64,000 nt of DNA from Actinoplanes sichuanensis (GTDB lineage: Bacteria; Actinomycetota; Actinomycetes; Mycobacteriales; Micromonosporaceae): contig NZ_AP028461.1 in the NCBI RefSeq assembly GCF_033097365.1, positions 11,187,501 to 11,251,500 on the forward strand, in the 5' to 3' direction. Every line of letters starts with the position of its first letter. Within the stretch, counting starts at the first letter, position 1. This document shows, one piece after another, positions 52,244 through 59,283 of this stretch. Under the pieces are notes generated by a model, which had not been told where the DNA came from, did no database searches, and worked only from the letters and a program-made list of their open reading frames with translations. A program made the position numbers and the translations under genes.

Positions 52244-53383
52244 ATGGGCATGGTCAAGGTAGTCGGGCTGGTGCTGCATCCGCGTCGTGACTGCGGCTCC
52301 GCGATCGAGGCGATCACCGGCTGGGCCGTCGAGCGCGGGGTCACCGTGCTCGGTCTGCCCGACGAGGTGAGCCGGATCAGTGGTTGCTCCGCCGAGGCGG
52401 TCGAGGCGGCGGAGATGGTCGAGCGGGCCGGGCTGCTGGTCAGTCTCGGCGGCGACGGCACGATGTTGCGCACGATGCGCCTGGTGGAGGGGCACGAAAC
52501 CCCGGTGCTCGGGGTCAACGTGGGCCGGCTCGGGTTCCTCGCCGAGGTGGATCTCTCCGGTCTCGGCGAGGCGCTGTCGGCGATCGACGAGCATCGGTTC
52601 ACCATCGAGTCGCGGACCGCGGTGCACACGACGCTGCCGGACGGGCGTGCGGTGTCGGCGTTCAACGACATCGCCCTGGTCCGGGTGCCGGGGCACGGTC
52701 TGGCCGCGGTGGGGATCCGGGTGGAGGGTGGCGGGTTCGTCAACTATGCGGCCGACGCCGTGATCGTGTCGACGCCGACCGGCTCCACGGCGTACAGCTT
52801 CTCGGCTGGTGGCCCGATCGTCTCGCCGAACGTGCAGGCGCTGATCGTGTCCGCGGCGGCGGCGCACTCGTCGTTCAACAGGTCCCTGGTGTTGGACACC
52901 TCCGAGCAGTTGGCGCTGGACGTGCTGCCGACCAGCGGGCGGCTGGCGATCGAGGTCGACGGGATCATCGAGGGCTACGCCGAGCCCGGTTCCACGCTCG
53001 AGATCCGGCCGGTGCCCCTGGCGGCCCAGGTGATCCGGTTCGGCCGCACGTCGTTCTATGAGCGGGCCCGGCGCAAGCTGCGGGTGGAGGGCAGTGCGTC
53101 GGCGGTCGCGCTCGATCCGTCCGACGCGGTGGTCGTCGACAGTTTCGAGCGGCATCGTTACGAGGTGCAGATCGGCGGGGAGGTAGTCGGAACCCTCGAG
53201 TATGCCATGAAATCCGGACAAATTGAGTTACTGAACACCGAGATCGACCAGGCGTTCTCCGGTCGGGGACTGGCCGGCCGCCTGGCCGCCGCCGCGCTCG
53301 CCGCCGCCCGGGCTCGCGATCTCACGGTCATCGCCACCTGCCCGTACGTGGCGGGCTATCTCGAACGACATTCCGAGAGCTGA
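52244..53383 (+). CDS. nadK: NAD kinase fused to a C-terminal GNAT-like domain
   Basis: Residues 5-284 are a complete NAD kinase, which makes NADP+: LVSLGGDGTMLRTMRL (GGDGT, residues 69-73), GVNVGRLGFLAEV, AFNDIALVR (NE/D motif as ND), VIVSTPTGSTAYSFSAGGPIVSP, and the RFGRTSFYERARRKL ending. Instead of stopping near residue 295 the frame continues into FERHRYEVQIGGEVVGTLEYAMKSGQIELLNTEIDQAFSGRGLAGRLAAAALAAARARDL..., residues 300-379. This is a compact YidJ/Yjdj-like GNAT domain of the COG2388 type. The linker is only about 15 residues. The next gene, a NAD(P)H-dependent flavoprotein, starts 10 bases downstream, so the enzyme may supply that redox module. The stop lies well past the kinase, with no sign of a frameshift. 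Confidence 0.9.
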   Translation: MGMVKVVGLVLHPRRDCGSAIEAITGWAVERGVTVLGLPDEVSRISGCSAEAVEAAEMVERAGLLVSLGGDGTMLRTMRLVEGHETPVLGVNVGRLGFLAEVDLSGLGEALSAIDEHRFTIESRTAVHTTLPDGRAVSAFNDIALVRVPGHGLAAVGIRVEGGGFVNYAADAVIVSTPTGSTAYSFSAGGPIVSPNVQALIVSAAAAHSSFNRSLVLDTSEQLALDVLPTSGRLAIEVDGIIEGYAEPGSTLEIRPVPLAAQVIRFGRTSFYERARRKLRVEGSASAVALDPSDAVVVDSFERHRYEVQIGGEVVGTLEYAMKSGQIELLNTEIDQAFSGRGLAGRLAAAALAAARARDLTVIATCPYVAGYLERHSES

Positions 53384-53393
53384 GGACAGATCA

Positions 53394-55049
53394 ATGGGCC
53401 AAGCCGCGATCCTCACGGTCGACGACGACCCGTCCGTCTCCCGCGCCATCGCACGTGACCTGCGCCGCCGCTACGCCGACAGGTACCGGGTGGTCCGGGC
53501 CTCCTCCGGCGACGAAGCCCTGGAGGTGCTGCGCGAGCTGAAACTGCGCGGCGGGCGGGTCGCGGTGATCCTCGCCGACTACCGGATGCCGCAGATGAAC
53601 GGCATCGAGTTCCTGGAGCAGGCGATGGACCTGTTCCCGCACGCCCGGCGGGCGCTGCTCACCGCCTACGCCGACACCGACGCCGCGATCCAGGCGATCA
53701 ACCTGGTCGACGTCGACCACTACCTGCTCAAGCCGTGGGACCCGCCGGAGGAGAAGCTCTACCCGGTGCTCGACTCGCTGCTGGACGCCTGGGAGGCGAC
53801 CGGTGAGCAGGAACTGCCGGACATCCGCCTGGTCGGCCACCGGTGGAGCGAGCCGTCCTTCCAGATCCGCGACTTCCTGGCCCGCAACCTGGTGCCGTAC
53901 AAGTACTTCGGCGCCGACGAGCCGGAGGGCCGCCGCCTGCTGGAGGCGGCCGAGGCCGGGCCGGAGTCGGTGCCGCTGGTGGTGACGGCCGACGGGCGGG
54001 CGCTGTCCCGGCCGAGCGTGCAGGAGGTCGCCGAGGTGGCCGGCCTGTCCACCAACCCGGGCCGGGACTTCTACGACCTGATCATCGTGGGCGGTGGCCC
54101 GGCCGGTCTGGGCGCGGCCGTCTACGGCGGGTCGGAGGGCCTCAAGACGCTGCTGATCGAGCGGCAGGCGGTCGGCGGGCAGGCCGGGCAGAGCTCCCGG
54201 ATCGAGAACTACCTGGGCTTCCCGGACGGCATCTCGGGCGCCCAGCTCACCGACCGGGCCCGTCGGCAGGCCGACAAGTTCGCCGCCGAGACGATCAGCA
54301 CCCGGGAGGTCGTCGGGCTGCGTACCGACGGGTCGGCCCGCACGCTCACCTTCGCCGACGGCGGCGAGGTGTCGGCGCACGCGATTCTGCTGGCCACCGG
54401 TGTGTCGTACCGTCCGCTGATCGCTGACGGCGTCGCCGATCTGACCGGATCCGGGGTGTTCTACGGCTCGGCCGCCACCGAGGGGCCGGCCTGTGCCGGC
54501 ACCGATGTGTACATCGTCGGCGGCGCCAATTCCGCCGGTCAGGCGGCGCTGTTCTTCGCCCGGTACGCCCGTCGCGTCACCCTGCTGGTGCGCGGCGACT
54601 CCCTGGAGTCGTCGATGTCGTACTACCTGATCCAGCAGCTCGCCCAGGTGGCGAACATCGAGGTCCGGACCCGCTGCGAGGTGATCGGCGCACAGGGTGA
54701 GGGCCACCTCCAGGCGATCACCATCTGTGACAGCAAGAACGGGACGAAGGCGACCGTCGAGTGCGGTTACCTGTTCGTGTTCATCGGGGCGGAGCCGCGC
54801 ACCGACTGGCTCGGCGACACCGTGCTGCGTGACGGGAAGGGCTTCATCCGGACCGGAACCGACCTTCTGGCGAACGGGGAGCGTCCACGGGGATGGGATC
54901 GGGACCGGGATCCGTTCTACTTGGAGAGCAGTGTCCCCGGCATCTTCGCGGCCGGCGACGTCCGGGCCAGTTCGGTGAAACGGGTGGCCTCGGCGGTCGG
55001 CGAGGGTGCGATGGCCGTCGCGCTGGTCCACCGCTACCTGGAGGCATAG
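53394..55049 (+). CDS. Receiver / glutaredoxin-like / thioredoxin-reductase-like flavoprotein
   Basis: A 551-aa three-part protein. Residues 5-130 are a response-regulator receiver with VDDD (10-12), phosphoacceptor D62 (LADYRMPQMNG) and the Lys in YLLKPWD. Residues 145-220 look like a glutaredoxin/thioredoxin fold (LVGHRWSEPSFQIRDFLARNLVPYKYFGAD..., VPLVVTADG) with no CxxC. Residues 225-551 are a thioredoxin-reductase-type flavoprotein with FAD motif IIVGGGPAGLGAA, NADPH motif VYIVGGANSAGQAALFFA and GIFAAGDVRASSVKRVASAVGEG. The CxxC of true thioredoxin reductases is absent (GSAATEGPACAG where CATC is expected). It is therefore unlikely to reduce thioredoxin and may sense or transmit NADPH state. 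The kinase downstream is the obvious partner. Confidence 0.9.
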   Translation: MGQAAILTVDDDPSVSRAIARDLRRRYADRYRVVRASSGDEALEVLRELKLRGGRVAVILADYRMPQMNGIEFLEQAMDLFPHARRALLTAYADTDAAIQAINLVDVDHYLLKPWDPPEEKLYPVLDSLLDAWEATGEQELPDIRLVGHRWSEPSFQIRDFLARNLVPYKYFGADEPEGRRLLEAAEAGPESVPLVVTADGRALSRPSVQEVAEVAGLSTNPGRDFYDLIIVGGGPAGLGAAVYGGSEGLKTLLIERQAVGGQAGQSSRIENYLGFPDGISGAQLTDRARRQADKFAAETISTREVVGLRTDGSARTLTFADGGEVSAHAILLATGVSYRPLIADGVADLTGSGVFYGSAATEGPACAGTDVYIVGGANSAGQAALFFARYARRVTLLVRGDSLESSMSYYLIQQLAQVANIEVRTRCEVIGAQGEGHLQAITICDSKNGTKATVECGYLFVFIGAEPRTDWLGDTVLRDGKGFIRTGTDLLANGERPRGWDRDRDPFYLESSVPGIFAAGDVRASSVKRVASAVGEGAMAVALVHRYLEA

Positions 55050-55051
55050 TC

Positions 55052-55111
55052 ATGACCGAGTGCACCGCAGCGAAGCAAGGGCCGCGAGGGCATGACCGGG
55101 AGGCACAGTAA
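55052..55111 (+). other. 19-codon mini-frame between flavoprotein and kinase genes
   Basis: ATG at 55052 begins MTECTAAKQGPRGHDREAQ and closes with a TAA that overlaps the kinase start (TAATG). The sequence around both starts is similar (GGAGGCATAGTCATGACCGA and GGAGGCACAGTAATGTCCGA), so this looks like a short duplication of the kinase ribosome binding site and start. It could couple translation of the two genes. Expression is unproven. Confidence 0.4.
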
Positions 55112-56580
55112 TGTCCGACCTGAGTGACGAGATCCGTCTCGAACCCTGCGAGCCCGGCCGGCTCACCACCGAGGACCTGCGCTCGCTCTTCCTGTTCGCC
55201 AAGCTCACCGACGAGCAGTTGGCCTGGCTGGCCGAGCACGGCTGCACCATGCGGGTCCCCGGCGGCGGCCTGGTGCTGCGCGAGGGCGACCCCGCCGTCT
55301 CGTTCTTCGTGCTGCTCAGCGGCACGATCACCCTGACCCGCCGGGTCGGGCAGGACGAGGTCACCACCACCCGGACCGAGCAGCGTGGCGTCTACATGGG
55401 TGCCACCCAGGCGTACCTGCGTGAGGACGGGGTGCCCCGGACCTACCAGGCGTCGATGCGGGCGATCACCGACGCCGAGTTCTTCGTGCTGTCCGCCGAC
55501 GACTTCGGCTCGCTCATGCGCGACTGGTTCCCGATGGCGATCCACCTGCTCGAGGGTCTCGCGCTGGGGATGCGCAGTTCGCAGGCGGCGATCGGCGAGC
55601 GGCAGCGGCTGGCCGCCCTCGGCGCCCTGTCGGCCGGGCTCATGCACGAGCTGAACAATCCGGCCGCCGCCGCCTCCCGGGCCACCGGGGCGCTGCGTCA
55701 GCGGGTCGCCGCGATGCGCCTGAAACTCGGCAAGCTGGCCGCCGGCAAGGTCGCGCCGGACCGGCTCGTCGCCCTTCTGGAGTTGCAGGAGGAGGTGATC
55801 GAGCGGGCCGCGAAGGCGCCCGCGATGACCGCCATGCAGACCGCCGACCTGGAGGACGAGCTCGGCGACTGGATGGAGGGCCGGGAGATCACCGCCGCCT
55901 GGGACCTGGCGCCGGTCTTCGCCCAGGGCGGCATCGACACCGACTGCCTCACCGATCTGGAGTCCCGGCTGGCCTCCCCGGAGCTGCTCGACCAGGCGAT
56001 CCACTGGATCGGGTACGCCCTGGAGACCGAGCAGCTGATGAGCGACATCGAGGACGCCACCGGCCGCGTCTCCAAGCTGGTGCACGCGGCCAAGCAGTAT
56101 TCGCACGTGGACCGGTCCGCCCACCAGTGGATCGATGTGCACGTCGGCCTGGACAGCACGCTCGTCATGCTCGGTCACAAGATCGGGGACGGGATCCGGG
56201 TGGTCAAGGACTACGACCGGGACCTGCCGCAGATCCCGGTCCACCCGGCCGAGCTCAACCAGGTGTGGACGAACGTCATCGACAACGCGGTCCAGGCGAT
56301 GACCGGCGCCGGGACGCTGACCATCCGCACCTACCGCGATGACGACCGGCTGGTCGTCTCGGTCGGCGACACCGGCCCGGGCATCACCCCGGAGGTCCGC
56401 AAGCGGATCTTCGAGCCGTTCTTCACCACGAAACCGGTGGGCGAGGGCACCGGGCTGGGCCTCGACATCTCCTACCGCATCGTGGTCAACGGCCACGGCG
56501 GCGACATCGAGGTCCAGTCGCAGCCCGGCGACACCCGCTTCCTGATCCGGCTGCCGTTCACCGAACCGGCGTCAGCCTAG
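55111..56580 (+). CDS. Histidine kinase with N-terminal cyclic-nucleotide-binding fold
   Basis: A soluble 489-aa kinase without membrane helices. Residues 20-145 form a Crp/cNMP-binding-type barrel (LRSLFLFAKLTDEQLAWLAEHG, VLREGDPAVSFFVLLSGTITLTRR). The phosphate-binding RxxS/T cassette is not obvious, so the ligand is uncertain. A dimerisation region has His179 in LGALSAGLMHELNNPAAAASRA, and a HATPase_c domain follows (N box VIDNAVQAM, DTGPGITPE, FEPFFTTKPVGEGTGLGL). An unusually long helical insert (about 190-290) separates the His helix from the ATPase. It is coupled by TAATG to the mini-frame after the receiver-flavoprotein gene, whose receiver is the natural phosphoryl acceptor. It overlaps the convergent DinB-like gene by 9 bases at its stop. 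Confidence 0.9.
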   Translation: MSDLSDEIRLEPCEPGRLTTEDLRSLFLFAKLTDEQLAWLAEHGCTMRVPGGGLVLREGDPAVSFFVLLSGTITLTRRVGQDEVTTTRTEQRGVYMGATQAYLREDGVPRTYQASMRAITDAEFFVLSADDFGSLMRDWFPMAIHLLEGLALGMRSSQAAIGERQRLAALGALSAGLMHELNNPAAAASRATGALRQRVAAMRLKLGKLAAGKVAPDRLVALLELQEEVIERAAKAPAMTAMQTADLEDELGDWMEGREITAAWDLAPVFAQGGIDTDCLTDLESRLASPELLDQAIHWIGYALETEQLMSDIEDATGRVSKLVHAAKQYSHVDRSAHQWIDVHVGLDSTLVMLGHKIGDGIRVVKDYDRDLPQIPVHPAELNQVWTNVIDNAVQAMTGAGTLTIRTYRDDDRLVVSVGDTGPGITPEVRKRIFEPFFTTKPVGEGTGLGLDISYRIVVNGHGGDIEVQSQPGDTRFLIRLPFTEPASA

Positions 56581-57075
56581 GATGCCGCGGAGATAGGCCG
56601 CCTGTCCGGCGTGCTGGGCGTCATCGTCCAGCACGCTGACCAGGCGGACCCCGAGGGTCACCGGCGGATCCCAGTTGCGGTCGACGATCCGGTCCAGGTC
56701 GGCGGGGGTCAAGGTGCCGACCCACGCGACGGTACGGGTGAGCACGGCCCCGAAGTAACCGGTCAGGGTCTCCCAGCTCTCCGGCGCGACGGTCTCGACC
56801 TGGCCGGCCGTGTGCCCGTAGCCGGTGTCGTCCGGGTCGGTCTTCAACCCGAACCGCGGCCCCCAGTCACCGGTCACGTAGATCTGCTCGCCGCCGATGA
56901 CCCCGGTGAGGTGGTGATCCTGCACCCGGGTCAGATGCCAGACCAGCCAGCCGATCGAGTTGGCACCGGGCTTCGGTGCCCAGCGCAGCTGCTCCGGGGT
57001 GAGACCACGGACCGCCGCCTCGATGGTGTCCGGCAGCCGGCCGTACCCGTCCTTGAGGATCTCCTGGACGTCCAT
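56572..57075 (-). CDS. DinB/DUF664-family protein
   Basis: A 167-aa four-helix DinB_2-type protein. The pattern MDVQEILKDGYGRLPDTIEAAVRGLTPEQL..., IGWLVWHLTRVQDHHL with a metal-ligand His, and DDDAQHAGQAAYLRGIL with the second His fits the mycothiol-dependent DinB superfamily of actinobacteria (maleylpyruvate-isomerase-like), though no mycothiol site can be proven. The ATG at 57075 has GGGAG 8 bases upstream. A GTG at 57081, overlapping the previous stop as GTGA, is an alternative but leaves no spacing to the binding site. Likely a small thiol- or metal-dependent detoxifying enzyme. Confidence 0.88.
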   Translation of the reverse strand: MDVQEILKDGYGRLPDTIEAAVRGLTPEQLRWAPKPGANSIGWLVWHLTRVQDHHLTGVIGGEQIYVTGDWGPRFGLKTDPDDTGYGHTAGQVETVAPESWETLTGYFGAVLTRTVAWVGTLTPADLDRIVDRNWDPPVTLGVRLVSVLDDDAQHAGQAAYLRGILG

Positions 57076-57077
57076 GC

Positions 57078-57848
57078 TCACTCTCCCGTTCCCTCGGCGG
57101 GTTGTTCCTGCCCCGAATCGGTGCCCTTGTCGCCGCCCGTCTCATTCTGCTCCGGCGCGCCGGTCTCGGCGGGCGTGGTCACCGTCGGGCCCTCGGTCGT
57201 GGGGGTGGGCTCGGCCGGGGTCGTGGTGGGATCGGCCGGCCCGGTGGGCGCCGGGGCCTCGGTCGTCGTGGTGGCGGGCCCGTCTGAGGGGACCACGCCC
57301 GGCTTCTGCTGCTGCTGCTGGTCGTCGTCGCTCTCCTCCCCGGCGGTGTCGAACAGGATCGTCGGGCTGCCGGTGTCGCGCCCGCTCGTCACATCGGCGG
57401 CGGACCGACCGGCGAACAGCTCCGCGGTGGTCAGCACACCCATGCCCAGCAGGAAGAACGCGCCGGTGACGAGGGCGACCCGCTTCCAGTGGATGCGGTG
57501 CCCCGGCTCCGGTCCGTCCGTCGTGCCCGCGGCGCCGTCCGTTGTCGTGCCCTTGTCCGCCGTCTCCGACGGTGCGCTTTCGGAGGCGGCCTCCACCGCC
57601 GGGGTGCCCACCGCCGCCGGGGCGATCACGAACGCCGACTGAAGCTGCTTGGTGCCGTGGTTGATCGATCGGTGGTAGATCTCCGTCCCGATCGAGCTGA
57701 TTAGACTCGCCAGGGCGGCCCCGATCACCGTGCCGGCCACCCCCAGGAAGGAGCCGAGCACCGCCGCCGAGACGGCCGCAAGGGTGCCGGCGATGGTCTT
57801 CGGAACGTCGATACCGGACCAGAAACGGCCCACTGCCTGCTCAGACAT
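57078..57848 (-). CDS. Membrane protein with long Pro/Thr/Glu-rich tail, unknown function
   Basis: A 256-aa protein. Residues 18-55 are a strongly hydrophobic Ala/Gly/Val pair of helices (IAGTLAAVSAAVLGSFLGVAG...), a middle linker is rich in Ala/Ser/Thr/Asp, then a second membrane helix spans about 125-145 (VALVTGAFFLLGMGVLTTAEL). The final 110 residues are low complexity: DDDQQQQQKPG, then many Thr-Thr-x-Pro and Glu-rich stretches. Such tails are common on exported stalks that cross the cell wall. No domain was recognised. Its stop overlaps the upstream border of the DinB-like gene, so the two are probably one transcript. Confidence 0.78.
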   Translation of the reverse strand: MSEQAVGRFWSGIDVPKTIAGTLAAVSAAVLGSFLGVAGTVIGAALASLISSIGTEIYHRSINHGTKQLQSAFVIAPAAVGTPAVEAASESAPSETADKGTTTDGAAGTTDGPEPGHRIHWKRVALVTGAFFLLGMGVLTTAELFAGRSAADVTSGRDTGSPTILFDTAGEESDDDQQQQQKPGVVPSDGPATTTTEAPAPTGPADPTTTPAEPTPTTEGPTVTTPAETGAPEQNETGGDKGTDSGQEQPAEGTGE

Positions 57849-57871
57849 ATCCTCCTGATCCCTGCTCTCCG

Positions 57872-57902
57872 ACCGCGCGCGATGCCGCGCCCCGCGCGCG
57901 GT
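57872..57902 (-). terminator. Hairpin after the MFS transporter gene
   Basis: ACCGCGCGCG (57872-57881) and CGCGCGCGGT (57893-57902) form a 10-bp stem with an 11-base loop, located 25 bases beyond the MFS stop on the minus strand. There is no T-run, as is usual for actinobacterial terminators. Confidence 0.6.
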
Positions 57903-57926
57903 TCGTCGTGCGTCGTTTCGCGCGGA

Positions 57927-59204
57927 TCAGGAAGCCTTTACCTCCACGGAGGTCGCTAAACCCGCCGACTCGGCCGCCACGTGCCGCCGGGTCAACAGCC
58001 GGGTCCGCAGGATGCCCGCCACACCGGCCGCGGCCACCAGGAACTGCACCGACATCGCGACCTTGAAATCATCGATGTGATAGTCGTTACCGCCGCCTGT
58101 GCGGTAGTCGAGGATCAGCCCGATCAACTCGATCGTCACCAGCGAGGCCACGAACCCACCGACGTTGACGACTCCGGTCGCGGTGCCCAACCGGCTCGGC
58201 GGGTTGAAGCTGCGCGCGAAGTCGAACCCGATCATCGACCCCGGGCCGCCCAGACCCAGCGCGATCACCAGTGCCACCAGGAGCGGCAGCGGCGCCCGCC
58301 CGGGCCAGGCGATCACCACGGCCCACGCCGTCATGTTGATCGCCACGATGCCCAGCACCAGCCACGACCGGCGCAGTGGATGACGCTGGGTGAGCATGCC
58401 GAGCACCGGTCCGGCCAGCATGCCGGTCACCACGAAGACGGTCAGCAGCACACCGGCGGTGGCCCGACTCAGCCCCTGACCGGCCACCAGGAACGGCACA
58501 CCCCACATCAGCGCGAACACCGTGCCGGTGAACTGGCTGGTGAAGTGCGCCCACAGCCCCAGCCGGGTGCCCGGGTGCCGCCACGAGCTGCCCAGGTCGG
58601 TGCCGAGCTGCTGCCAGCTCACCGGGGCGCCGCTGATCCGCCGCTCCGGCGTGTCCCGCAGAGTGGCCAGCACCACCAGCGCCACGAACACCCCGAGGCC
58701 GGCGGTGCCGAGGAACGCGGTGGTCCAGCCCGCACCGGCCAGCACGGCGGCGAGCGGGATGGCCGAGAGCACCTGCCCCAGCTGCCCGATGAGCCCGGTC
58801 AGCTGGGTGAGAACGGGCACCCGCTTGGCCGGGAACCAGTGCGGCACCAGGCGCAACACACTGATGAACGTCATCGCGTCACCGGCGCCGACCAGCACCC
58901 GGGCCAGGATCGCCCCGCCCATCCCATCGGTGAACGCCATCAGCACCTGCCCGGACGCCATCACCGCGGCCCCGGCCAGCACGAGCCGCAACGACCCGAA
59001 CCGGTCCAGCAGCAGCCCCACCGGGATCTGCAGCCCGGCGTAGACGAGCAGCTGAAGCACCGCGAAGACGGCGAGCGCACCGCCGCCCACCCCGAACCGC
59101 TCCTGGGCGTCGAGCCCCGCCACCCCGATCGAACTGCGGTGCAGCACCGCCACCGTGTACGCGGCCAGGCCGGCGGCCCACACCGCCCAGGGACGCAGGG
59201 CCAT
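57927..59204 (-). CDS. MFS transporter
   Basis: A 425-aa major-facilitator permease with 12 predicted helices. Visible signatures are the RSSIGVAG segment after helix 1, the helix 2-3 loop GLLLDRFGSLRLVLAG (motif A variant), the helix 4-5 ILARVLVGAGDAMTFISVLRLVPHWFPAKRVP region, and the second-half NPPSRLGTATGVVNVGGFVASL segment. The family wording is closest to nitrate/sugar-phosphate-like antiporters of the NarK/GlpT class, but the substrate is unknown. The ATG at 59204 has GGAAGG at proper spacing; an ATG-rich extension to 59237 is less likely. It follows the S9 peptidase gene by 79 bases on the same strand. Confidence 0.9.
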   Translation of the reverse strand: MALRPWAVWAAGLAAYTVAVLHRSSIGVAGLDAQERFGVGGGALAVFAVLQLLVYAGLQIPVGLLLDRFGSLRLVLAGAAVMASGQVLMAFTDGMGGAILARVLVGAGDAMTFISVLRLVPHWFPAKRVPVLTQLTGLIGQLGQVLSAIPLAAVLAGAGWTTAFLGTAGLGVFVALVVLATLRDTPERRISGAPVSWQQLGTDLGSSWRHPGTRLGLWAHFTSQFTGTVFALMWGVPFLVAGQGLSRATAGVLLTVFVVTGMLAGPVLGMLTQRHPLRRSWLVLGIVAINMTAWAVVIAWPGRAPLPLLVALVIALGLGGPGSMIGFDFARSFNPPSRLGTATGVVNVGGFVASLVTIELIGLILDYRTGGGNDYHIDDFKVAMSVQFLVAAAGVAGILRTRLLTRRHVAAESAGLATSVEVKAS

Positions 59205-59283
59205 CAGACGCCTTCCGCAGTGCCGGGTAACGTGCAACTACCACCCTTCTCCGTTACCCATACCCCCGGCAACGTGCGTCTTC

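Noticed and set aside
53394-55049. Annotation as thioredoxin reductase (trxB)
   Set aside because: The CxxC redox site is absent and a receiver domain is fused, so the function is probably different.
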